A DNA stretch of 64,000 nt, taken from NCBI GenBank assembly GCA_029550345.1, contig JAKPHK010000063.1, positions 1 through 64,000 of the forward strand, read 5' to 3'. Numbering within the stretch: the first letter of the stretch is position 1; each line of letters opens with the position of its first letter. The notes under the pieces were generated by a model. The model was not told the origin of the DNA, did no database searches, and worked only from the letters and a program-made list of their open reading frames with translations. The DNA comes from Pseudomonadota bacterium. GTDB taxonomy: Bacteria > Pseudomonadota > Alphaproteobacteria > Sphingomonadales > Sphingomonadaceae. Positions 55,424 to 63,544 of this stretch are shown here, piece by piece. The translations under genes and the position numbers were made by a program.

Positions 55424-58150
55424 ATGACTTCAAGCACGTCATCATCACGTCGCAGACGGCGGCTGTGGAAGTTTTCGGGGGCCGAGTTTGACGAGGCGAG
55501 CTGGGCGCTGCGCGTCGATGGTCAGGCGGTGTCACTTGAAGGCAAGCCGCTTGAAGTGCTCCACGAATTGCTCCTGCGTGCGGGCGAAGTCGTCACCAAG
55601 GATGAAATCCTCGATGCGGTCTGGCCGGGATTGACGGTGGTCGAGGGGTCGCTGCCGACGGCAATCTCCAAACTGCGCAAGGCACTGGGGGAGCGGCAGG
55701 ACAACATCATCGAAACCGTGCCGCGCGTCGGTTATCGGTTGACCGGTTCGGTCAAGATCGAAAGCGTGGAATCGCCCCTCGCGCCGCGCTTCACCTTCAA
55801 GGTTGGCGACGGCGTGCCGGGACGCAAGCAGTGGCGGCTCACCCGTGCGCTGGGAGACAGCGGCGCGGAAGATGTCTGGCTGGGGACGCACGAAAAAACC
55901 GGCGAGGCCCGTGTCTTCAAATTCGCGGATGAGCCGGACAGGCTGCGCGCTCTTAAGCGCGAGGCCGCGTTGTCGCGGGTCGTCTTCGCCGGAATGGGCG
56001 ACAAGGCCCCGCTTCCCGCGCTGTTGGAGTGGAATTTTGAAGCATCGCCCTACTTCCTCGAATATGCCTATGGCGGCGATGATCTGATTGCATGGGCTGA
56101 TGAGGCCGGTGGCCTCAAGTCCATTGCGCTCGATACGCGTATGGAGGTTGCTAGCAGAATCGCCCGCGCAGTCGGGGACGTTCACCAGCTTGGCGTTCTT
56201 CACAAGGATTTGAAGCCCGCCAACGTGCTGATCGCGGGAGACGGGCAAAACCCTGTCATTAAGTTGGCCGACTTTGGCAGCGGGCGTTTGCTCGACGATA
56301 CGGTGCTCGATGATTTCAACATCACCAATCCGGGATCACTCGATGGCGAACTGGGCAAAGACGAGCCTCGATCGGGGACGCTCGCCTATCGCGCGCCGGA
56401 ACTGGTCGGCAATGCTGTGCCCACCGCTAAGAGCGATATCTATGCGCTCGGGTTGATCCTCTACCAGCTCACTGTGGGTGACTTCACGAAGGCACTGGCA
56501 CCGGGTTGGGAGAAAGAAGTGTCCGACGCGTTGCTGCGCGATGACATTCGCCAAGCCTGCGATGGTGATCCGGCGCACCGCCTCGCCAGTGCGGGGGAAC
56601 TGGCCGACAGGATCGAGCATCTTTCCGAGCGCCGCGAAGCCGCTGATGCGGCAGCGCGGCAGGTGGCGGAACTGGCAGCGCGGCAGGAAGCGGAAACGCG
56701 GCGACTGCAACGCCGCCCGTGGGTGCGTGCGGCAGTCGGCGGCCTAGTCGTCGGCTTGATCGCAAGCGGTGCATTCGGGGTCTATGCCTGGACACAGCGC
56801 AATAAGGCTCTTGCCGCACAGGATCTGGCCGATACCAGCTACAGCTTCGTTGCCGATGATGTGCTGGGTAGCGTCGACCCCGCTACTGCGAGCGGGGCCG
56901 ATGAAACCGTTACCGAGGCGATGAAGCGCGCCAGTGCCACTATCGACCGTCGGTATGCGGACAATCCCGGTATTGCCGCACGGCTTCACCTGTCGTTGGC
57001 GCGGGCGTTCTACGGTCGGGCTGATTTCGATACTGCCCGCGGCGAGTTTGCACGCAGTGAAGCGCTATTCAGGCAGGCTGGCGAGGCCAGCAGTGACGAT
57101 GCCGTTCTTGGGCGTTTGGCACTCGCCCATATGAACAGCGTTTCCGGTCAGCCCGATCGCCTCGAAGAAGCCGGTCGCGCATTGGCGACAGAGCGTCAGC
57201 ACCTTGGCACACGGGTTGAAAGCGGCAAGGTTGGCTTCGCCTTCGCACAGGCGGAAGGCGCTTATGGCTACATGGCCGATCTTGCATTGGCGGAACGGGC
57301 ATTCCGTCGCGCCTTGGCGATAGGCAGCGCCGATTCCGAGGCTGCTTCGCCAACCCAGCTACTGAAGGCCAAGTCATCGCTGGTGCTGGTTTTGATGCGG
57401 CAGGGCAAGCCGCAGGAGGCGGAGCCGCTGGCGCGAACGGTCATTGCAGAATCGACGAGGGTGCGAGGGAGCGATCACCCTGACACCCTCGTCACCCGCC
57501 AGCACTGGCTGAATGCCCTTTCCATGCTCGGCAAGCATGACATTGTGATCCGTGAAAGCGGGCCTTTGCTCGCCGCAATGGAACGGCGTCTGGGGTCCAA
57601 TCATCGCTTTACCCTTGCCCTGCGCTCCACCCGTTTTGAGAGCTTCGCCGCATTGGGCCGCTACGACGAGGCTGCAAATGAAGCGCGCTCGGTCTGGCAA
57701 GGCGCGGCGGCGCAAGCTGGCCCCACATCACACCAGGCACTCGTCGGGCAAATCGACTATGCATCGACGCTCTGTCAGACGTCGCGACGCGCCGAAGGCC
57801 TGAGCATTGCACGTCAGGCATTGGGGACGGTGCGCCAAGCGTTTGGTGCTGACTACCCGCTCACCCACGCTGTCCGCTATTACACCGCCGAATGCATGAT
57901 CGCCAATCGGGACTACGCAGAAGCTGGCCAATTGCTGGCGGGACTGGACCGACAAAAGGTCGCGGAGCTGATCGGTCAAGACGATTTCGGAGGGCTGGTC
58001 GATCTGGCGCTCGGAGAAATCGCGCTAGCGCAAGGCGATCATCGTGCAGCACGGGGTCACCTCAGCGCGGCAACTACGGCCTTGCGCAATACCAAGGACA
58101 GTGGGGTTCAACGCCGCCTGACTGCCCTGCGTCAAGGACTTGGCGGCTAA
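55424..58150 (+). CDS. Winged-helix / Ser-Thr kinase / TPR transmembrane regulator
   Basis: A 908-residue protein with four parts. Residues 14-110 form an OmpR/CadC-type winged-helix DNA-binding domain (KPLEVLHELLLRAGEVVTKDEILDAVWPG, GYRLTGSV). Residues about 135-400 are a Hanks-type kinase with ATP lysine Lys166 (ARVFKFADE), catalytic HKDLKPAN (Asp262), DFG at 283-285 and APE at 325-327. The glycine loop is poor (LGDSGAEDVW). A single helix spans 434-456. Residues 470-905 are helical TPR-like repeats (ARLHLSLARAFYGRADFDTA, QGKPQEAEPLARTVI, YDEAANEARSVW). DNA-binding and kinase parts would be cytosolic and the TPRs periplasmic. It is divergent from the four-gene operon, which it probably controls. 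Confidence 0.85.
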   Translation: MTSSTSSSRRRRRLWKFSGAEFDEASWALRVDGQAVSLEGKPLEVLHELLLRAGEVVTKDEILDAVWPGLTVVEGSLPTAISKLRKALGERQDNIIETVPRVGYRLTGSVKIESVESPLAPRFTFKVGDGVPGRKQWRLTRALGDSGAEDVWLGTHEKTGEARVFKFADEPDRLRALKREAALSRVVFAGMGDKAPLPALLEWNFEASPYFLEYAYGGDDLIAWADEAGGLKSIALDTRMEVASRIARAVGDVHQLGVLHKDLKPANVLIAGDGQNPVIKLADFGSGRLLDDTVLDDFNITNPGSLDGELGKDEPRSGTLAYRAPELVGNAVPTAKSDIYALGLILYQLTVGDFTKALAPGWEKEVSDALLRDDIRQACDGDPAHRLASAGELADRIEHLSERREAADAAARQVAELAARQEAETRRLQRRPWVRAAVGGLVVGLIASGAFGVYAWTQRNKALAAQDLADTSYSFVADDVLGSVDPATASGADETVTEAMKRASATIDRRYADNPGIAARLHLSLARAFYGRADFDTARGEFARSEALFRQAGEASSDDAVLGRLALAHMNSVSGQPDRLEEAGRALATERQHLGTRVESGKVGFAFAQAEGAYGYMADLALAERAFRRALAIGSADSEAASPTQLLKAKSSLVLVLMRQGKPQEAEPLARTVIAESTRVRGSDHPDTLVTRQHWLNALSMLGKHDIVIRESGPLLAAMERRLGSNHRFTLALRSTRFESFAALGRYDEAANEARSVWQGAAAQAGPTSHQALVGQIDYASTLCQTSRRAEGLSIARQALGTVRQAFGADYPLTHAVRYYTAECMIANRDYAEAGQLLAGLDRQKVAELIGQDDFGGLVDLALGEIALAQGDHRAARGHLSAATTALRNTKDSGVQRRLTALRQGLGG

Positions 58151-58645
58151 AAAAGGGATTGGCCATGGATGTGCCGATGGCGCGTCTTATTTCAGCTGGC
58201 GCGGCCAACGAGCCCTGTCTTAACTGCTTTTGGATTGGCCTGGCTGCCTCAATGTCCGCTTTCGAGAAATCGGCAAAATTGAGGAAATGTCATAGATTGG
58301 GGCGCGAAGCTGACACGCTGGTGCGCCGTGTGGAACGTCCGCTATCCCAATCTGCGTTCCTGAAAAGAGACGTTCCGGATCGTCCGCACCCTCGGTCATG
58401 GCGGAGACTGTGCGAAACTTGCAACACATTAGTCGAAATGATGCGCATGAAGCATAGCGTTTCAGGCTCGCGCGATCTGTCCGCTTGTTTCCCCAGGCTT
58501 CCAAAGAAGTCCCATATCTTGCCAGTTTCGTCGTATCGCTGATTTGGCATCATCATTGACCAGAATTTTCAGGCTTGAATCGAAAGTAAATGTTCCCATT
58601 ATGTTCTATCAGGAGGGGTTGAGCTGCTGATAGTGGAACTACCCC
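58151..58645. other. Intergenic region, no gene seen
   Basis: About 500 bases of lower G+C content with no convincing gene on either strand. It lies between the kinase gene and alpA and may hold the alpA promoter. Confidence 0.5.
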
Positions 58646-58876
58646 ATGTCGAATACCGAACGCATAATTCGCCTGAAGACGGTCCTGGCTCGAACGGGAC
58701 TCTCCCGCTCCACGCTCTACCGCAAGATCGCCGAAGGGACTTTCCCGCCGCAGGTCAGGATCAGCATCCACGGTGCCGGTTGGCATGAGTCAGCTGTTAG
58801 CAGCTGGATTGCAGATCCTGTTGGTTACGGCCGCATCCAACGTCACGCTGAGCGTATTGATCAGCCTGTCGTTTAG
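58646..58876 (+). CDS. AlpA-family excision/regulatory protein
   Basis: A 76-residue MerR-like HTH: RIIRLKTVLARTGLSRSTLYRKIAEGTFPPQVRI, followed by the AlpA closing motif ESAVSSWIAD. AlpA-like proteins control integrase expression or act as excision factors of P4-like elements. It converges with the integrase gene, overlapping it by four bases at the 3' ends. Confidence 0.88.
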   Translation: MSNTERIIRLKTVLARTGLSRSTLYRKIAEGTFPPQVRISIHGAGWHESAVSSWIADPVGYGRIQRHAERIDQPVV

Positions 58877-60102
58877 TTGCCTTGGCGGAGTCCGGCTAGC
58901 TCAGCACTGTCGAGATAGCTGGACCACCAGGCCATCATTTCCCGGCGCTGCTTGAGATAGCGTGCCGAGTTGTAGGCGGCGCGTACGCCGCGCTGGACAT
59001 GGGCAAGCTGCATCTCGATCCAGTCGGGTTCAAACAGGCCCGACTCGTTGAGAACGGTGCTGGCCAAGGCGCGGAAGCCATGAACAGTGGCTTTTCCGCG
59101 GAGGCCGATGCGGTACATGATGTCGAGCATCCTGTTCTCGCTGATCGTGCAGCCTTTGCTGCTTGCGACCGGGAACAAGTACTTGCCCAGTCGCTCGTTG
59201 CCGGCTGCCCGGAACGGATTGCCCTTTTCGATCTGGTGCAAGAGCTGCACGGCCTGCGGGGAGAGCGGGACGATGTGTTCGGTGCGCATTTTCATACGGT
59301 CGGGAGGCAGGCGCCAGATCGGCTCTGCCGTGTCGAGCCCCTCGAATTCGCTCCACTGCGCAAAGCGGGTTTCCTGGGTGCGCACCATGGTATGTATGGT
59401 CCAGCGCAGTGCGAGGTGGCTCATTTCCTCGCCTTGATCCTGGTTCAGCCTCGCGAAGAACGCGGGAAGGTCTTTGGCCTCCACCTTGGTGCGGTGTTGG
59501 ATCGGTGGCGGCTTCTTCATTGCCGGGGCAATGTCGCGGCTCGGATCGCTGCGACATTTGTCCATCGCGATCGCAAAGCGAAATACCTCGCTGCAATAGT
59601 TGCGCACACGGTGAGCCATCTCGATCGCCCCGCGTGCCTCGATCTTGCGAAGCGCGACCAGCAGCATCTGCGGATCAATCTCGGCAATCGCTTCGTGACC
59701 GAGCGTTGGAAAGATATCCTCGCGCAGGCGTGTTTCGATGATTTTCGCGTAACGAGGCGACCAGGCGCAGCGGCGTGCCTCGATCCATTCCATGGCGGTG
59801 GTCTCGAAGGAATTCTCGGACGCGGCCTTCAATGCCTGCTTCGCAGCCTTCCTAACGGCTGAAGGATCGCGGCCGGCAAGAAGATCGAGCTTCGCTTCAT
59901 CACGCCATTTTCGTGCATCGGCGAGTTTGACGAGAGGGTAGGGGCCTCCAGAGAGCAGCTTTTGCTTGCCATGGAATCGATATGCCAGCCGCCAGTGCTT
60001 GCTACCCTCCGGCGTGACAAGAATGAAAAGACCGCCCCCATCCGACTTCTTGATCGGGCGAGGGCCAGGTTTCAGGGCGCGGATCGCTGTGTCAGTGAGC
60101 AT
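58873..60102 (-). CDS. int: P4-type tyrosine integrase
   Basis: A 409-residue site-specific recombinase. It starts LTDTAIRALKPGPRPIKKSDGGGLF, the DUF4102 arm-binding domain of tRNA-targeting integrases, followed by a core-binding domain and a catalytic domain with Arg in VRTQETRFAQWSEFE, the His-x-x-Arg motif in HGFRALASTVLNESG and the nucleophile region near RAAYNSARYLKQRREMMAWW. The gene lies 170 bases from the tRNA-Pro attachment site, as is normal for elements that integrate in tRNA 3' ends. Confidence 0.93.
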   Translation of the reverse strand: MLTDTAIRALKPGPRPIKKSDGGGLFILVTPEGSKHWRLAYRFHGKQKLLSGGPYPLVKLADARKWRDEAKLDLLAGRDPSAVRKAAKQALKAASENSFETTAMEWIEARRCAWSPRYAKIIETRLREDIFPTLGHEAIAEIDPQMLLVALRKIEARGAIEMAHRVRNYCSEVFRFAIAMDKCRSDPSRDIAPAMKKPPPIQHRTKVEAKDLPAFFARLNQDQGEEMSHLALRWTIHTMVRTQETRFAQWSEFEGLDTAEPIWRLPPDRMKMRTEHIVPLSPQAVQLLHQIEKGNPFRAAGNERLGKYLFPVASSKGCTISENRMLDIMYRIGLRGKATVHGFRALASTVLNESGLFEPDWIEMQLAHVQRGVRAAYNSARYLKQRREMMAWWSSYLDSAELAGLRQGN

Positions 60103-60157
60103 GTTGGTAACTGGAAAGACAGTACCATCATACCAACGCGATTACCAGCTTACCAAC
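60103..60157. promoter_or_regulatory. Candidate integrase arm-type sites
   Basis: GTTGGTAA (60103-60110, reversed) and TTACCAAC (60150-60157), with a near copy ATACCAAC at 60130-60137, lie between the integrase start and the attachment core. The same octamer TTACCAAC is at 37797-37804, beside the left attachment site. The spacing and placement fit integrase N-terminal arm sites. The one next to the start codon could also regulate int. Confidence 0.5.
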
Positions 60158-60273
60158 GGGCTGCCCTGGGATTGGATGAAGTTGGCTGGGATCAAAAACT
60201 AGCGGTAAATCGCTGTAAATTATCTATTTATGGGAAGATTAGAGATTGATCGGGAATGGCTGAAATCAGGTTT

Positions 60274-60351
<78 letters not shown>

Positions 60352-60375
60352 ACCGGGGTTGCCATTCGTCTGCGC

Positions 60376-60452
60376 TGGTGGGCCCGGCAGGACTCGAACC
60401 CGCGACCTAGCCGTTATGAGCGGCCAGCTCTAACCAACTGAGCTACAGGCCC
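60376..60452 (-). tRNA. tRNA with CAU anticodon (Met elongator or Ile2)
   Basis: A 77-base tRNA including CCA. Acceptor GGGCCTG pairs with CGGGCCC, D arm is GCTC-AGTTGGTTA-GAGC, anticodon loop CTCATAA with CAT, and T loop TTCGAGT. CAU can be elongator methionine or the lysidine-modified isoleucine tRNA; sequence alone does not settle it. It lacks the initiator features (an unpaired 1:72 base pair). Confidence 0.93.
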
Positions 60453-60497
60453 ATGCGCATTGCGATTGCGTGGCGCGCGTTAGCTGGCGGCGGGCGG

Positions 60498-61502
60498 TTA
60501 GGCAAGCTCGACTGACGAAACCAGTTCACTCACCCGGCTTGGGGTAACGCCGCGCTTGGCAAGATAGGCGAAGGCCTGCCTAAACCAGTCATACAGCGCA
60601 TCAAGATCATCCGCGCTGCGGACATAGGGTGTATAGCCCGGCGCCAGCGAGGGCGAATGGAATGAGAAGACCAGCACCGGCAAGCCTTCGTCGATCGCAA
60701 TATCGATCCCGCGCAGCGCCTCATCAATCGTCACGCCTTCCGGGGTTAGCGGGATGCGTTCCAGTACGCCAATCCGGGCCAGCGCCCCGCGTAGCCGCGG
60801 AGTGCGCCACAGCCGGGCATAGAGCGCTGGGCCGAGCTGGCGCAGCAGCCCCCAATAAACCGTCGTCAGCGGCAGCTCCATCAGCCCGGCCGAGCGGTTG
60901 ATCCACCAGGGGGTGATCGGGAAATCGCGGAAATTCGGCCCGCCGCTGGTGCTGTAATCAAACCGCGCCCGGACCGAACTGTCGATCGCGATCCCGCCAT
61001 CGGCCAGGATCTTCGCGGTGTTCGGCCCCACGCCATAACGACCAGCGCGATAGATCAGCGGCGGCGTGCCGATTGCCCGCTCGATCGCGTCGCGCAGGGT
61101 GAAGAACTTGGCCCGTTCCAACTCCTCTGGCAGGTTGCCGGCATAGGTGTTGTATTCGATCACCTGTTCTTCGAACGGCGGGTTCACCCAGGGGTGAAGC
61201 TGGACGCCAACCTCTGCCTTGCCGGCCGCCACGGCATCACGCAGGATCTGCACTGCGGCTGGGGAATTGATGATCGGGTAATCGACCAGATAGATCGGGC
61301 AAACACCCTGACCTTCGCAGAATTCCTGAAACCGTGCGATCCGGGTGACCGAATGGATGGTATGTTCGCTGCGCTCGATCGGGCGGGTCCAGTCAAACTC
61401 CTCCTCGGTATCGACCGTCAGGATGAAGCGCTGTCCGAAACCTGGTCTGAAGCGGGCAGTGGCGGCCTTGGCGGGCAAATCAATGATACGCGACTCCGCC
61501 AA
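60498..61502 (-). CDS. Polysaccharide deacetylase family protein (WalW-like)
   Basis: A 334-residue protein with a NodB-homology layout. The opening FILTVDTEEEFDW carries the catalytic/metal Asp of the first motif, QLHPWVNPPF the HxxH-like metal site, PLIYRAGRYGVGPNT the Arg motif, and VFSFHSPSLAPGYTPYVRSADD the Leu-His or His motif. It is related to a WalW-type protein seen in sphingomonads. It probably deacetylates a cell-surface sugar polymer, but no export signal is evident. It starts at TTG 61502. Confidence 0.8.
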   Translation of the reverse strand: MAESRIIDLPAKAATARFRPGFGQRFILTVDTEEEFDWTRPIERSEHTIHSVTRIARFQEFCEGQGVCPIYLVDYPIINSPAAVQILRDAVAAGKAEVGVQLHPWVNPPFEEQVIEYNTYAGNLPEELERAKFFTLRDAIERAIGTPPLIYRAGRYGVGPNTAKILADGGIAIDSSVRARFDYSTSGGPNFRDFPITPWWINRSAGLMELPLTTVYWGLLRQLGPALYARLWRTPRLRGALARIGVLERIPLTPEGVTIDEALRGIDIAIDEGLPVLVFSFHSPSLAPGYTPYVRSADDLDALYDWFRQAFAYLAKRGVTPSRVSELVSSVELA

Positions 61503-61535
61503 AACGATACTGTTTCCTTTGCCCCGCGGCCGCGC

Positions 61536-63326
61536 TCACCCCTGAGGCGCACCAGCGTCGGCATGGGTATGATCCGCATCGCCCGCGGTCAACCCCATGG
61601 ACGGCGATCCTGGCAGGATCAGGCGCAATTTGCCGCCGCGGCGGAGAAGATCGCCGCCTGCCGCGCGGGCTTCGGCCCGCGCCAAGCGCAAGGCGAAGCC
61701 GACCCCAAATACCCCTGCGGCAATGATTTGCGGCATGGAACCGGCCGCAGCGTCGAACAGACTGTCGCCCTCGCGCGCGGCGAGCGAGGCGGGAAGAGCG
61801 ACATCCAGCCGGATCAGACCGTCCTTGGCCCGCAGCCGCAGTTTCAGCATTTCACCCGGCGCGCTGATCCCGGCCAGCGTCGCCAGCAGCCGCCAGGCGA
61901 TCCGTTCAACCTCAAGCCGAGCCAGCGGCACGGGGAGGGCGGCAGGTTCATCCTTGAGCGCAAAGCCGCTGCCCCGCTGCGCGGTATGGGCGCCCAGCTG
62001 ACCGACGGTGATGCGCACCACCTCGGCCAGGTCAGTTTCGCCCGAATCGAGCTCCATCGCCCCGGAATCGAGCCGGGCCAGCCGCTCAAGTTCATCGAAC
62101 GCAGACAGCATCCGCGCCGCATCACCCGCGATCCCCGCCGCAAGGGCGCGGTATTCATGCGGGGTCGGGCCATAGAGTTGCTGCTGGATCAGTTCGGCAT
62201 AGCCCTGGATCGCGTTGACCGGGTTCTTCAGTTCATGAAGCATCTGCCGGATGCGGTCAGCCTGGCTTTCGGTGACCGGAGGGACCAGCGGCTCCTGTTT
62301 GGCCGGGCGGCGCATCCGTCCGCGATAGCCCAGAAACCGCCCGGTTGCGGGATCGAACCACGGTGCGGCATCAAGCTGCCAGGGGCCTGTAATGGCCTCT
62401 GCCCCTTCAAGAGTGAGCGCCTGTGCCTTGAGTGGCTGATGGCGGCGCAGCAGGGTGGCAAATCCTGCCTCGCGCGCGGCGCTTTCGAGCCGCTGGCCCA
62501 GCACCATCGGAGCCACCCCGGGATCGGCCCAGGTGATCCGGCCTTCGGCATCGGTTGCGAAATCAAAGGCGCGGACATCGGCCGGAACGTCAAGAACGTG
62601 CTCTTCACCCAGCGGCAGGCGGGGCGAATCGTTGGCGGGCACCTGATCGATCACCTGGCGGCCACGGCGATAGGCCTCGATCCGCTTCACAATCGCACCG
62701 ATCCCGCTTTCGCCGGAAACGGGTTGGGCTGGAAGGATGGTGACGGGCTCGGCCGCGTTCTCGGGTTCTGGGACCGGCAGGGCCACGGGTTCGTCCGCTG
62801 TGGCGGCTGGGGCCGCGCCCTCAGCCTCACGCTCAACCTCAACCGCATTGCTTTCTGGCTCAACGGCAGTTTGCACTTCGGCCTGAACCGGCGGCAGGCC
62901 GCGGTCATTGACGCCGAGGCGGGAAAGCAGCGCGCCCAGTTCGGGCGGCAGATTGCGGCGTTCACGCAGATAGGCGCGCGATGCGGGCGGAAGTGCGGGG
63001 ATCAGATCAAGCCACTGGTCACTGCTCAGATCGGCAGCGCGCAGGGCAGCAGCGGCAATCGCGGGTTCGCCGCCGGTCAGCGCTGCCACCAGCCTCGGCG
63101 AACGCAGCCGCAGGCCGGCATCGGCGATCATCGCTGCGCGCTCCTGCGCCGGAATCTTGCCGGAAAGCTCGCCCAGCCGGTTAAAGGCGGCGTCGATCTG
63201 TTCGCCGTGGGCATCGACGGGAATGGTGCCGAGCAGGTCCAGCAATTGCCGGAACTGGATGCGCATGACCGCCCCGCTGCTCGCGCGCAGGCGCAGCACG
63301 GTTCCAAGGCGGTCGTCAAAATGCAT
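61536..63326 (-). CDS. Soluble histidine-kinase-like protein, degenerate ATPase
   Basis: A 596-residue cytosolic protein. Residues 1-130 are helical, then a Pro/Glu/Ala-rich linker (150-210), a PAS-like part near 250-345, and an HisKA domain with the H-box MLHELKNPVNAIQGYAEL (His364). In the following HATPase region the N-box reads VERIAWRLLATLAGISAP, without the metal-binding Asn, and the G1 region (DVALPASLA) lacks the usual DxGxG. A G2-like GVGFALRLARAEARAAGG remains. It may be a pseudokinase or a scaffold/phosphotransfer protein. ATG 63326 is used, with a GTG two codons earlier as an alternative. Confidence 0.8.
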   Translation of the reverse strand: MHFDDRLGTVLRLRASSGAVMRIQFRQLLDLLGTIPVDAHGEQIDAAFNRLGELSGKIPAQERAAMIADAGLRLRSPRLVAALTGGEPAIAAAALRAADLSSDQWLDLIPALPPASRAYLRERRNLPPELGALLSRLGVNDRGLPPVQAEVQTAVEPESNAVEVEREAEGAAPAATADEPVALPVPEPENAAEPVTILPAQPVSGESGIGAIVKRIEAYRRGRQVIDQVPANDSPRLPLGEEHVLDVPADVRAFDFATDAEGRITWADPGVAPMVLGQRLESAAREAGFATLLRRHQPLKAQALTLEGAEAITGPWQLDAAPWFDPATGRFLGYRGRMRRPAKQEPLVPPVTESQADRIRQMLHELKNPVNAIQGYAELIQQQLYGPTPHEYRALAAGIAGDAARMLSAFDELERLARLDSGAMELDSGETDLAEVVRITVGQLGAHTAQRGSGFALKDEPAALPVPLARLEVERIAWRLLATLAGISAPGEMLKLRLRAKDGLIRLDVALPASLAAREGDSLFDAAAGSMPQIIAAGVFGVGFALRLARAEARAAGGDLLRRGGKLRLILPGSPSMGLTAGDADHTHADAGAPQG

Positions 63327-63544
63327 GGTCACCCCACTATGGCAGGCGCAGCGCGCGTGCGAGGCGGTTTACCAGACTTGTCCCCAGCCGGAATGCGATG
63401 CGATTGGTGCGTTGCAAAGCGGGACAGTTGCGGTATGAAACAATAATATTAGCGCGGGGGGATATCCTTTGCGGCAAAAATTGCCCAAACTGGCGGGCAG
63501 TCTGGGGCAATCAACGCCTGCCATCGGCGCGAAGGGGTAAATGC

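Noticed and set aside
61194..63446. 750-codon open frame on the plus strand
   Set aside because: Antisense to the deacetylase and histidine-kinase-like genes, low-complexity translation, no motif.
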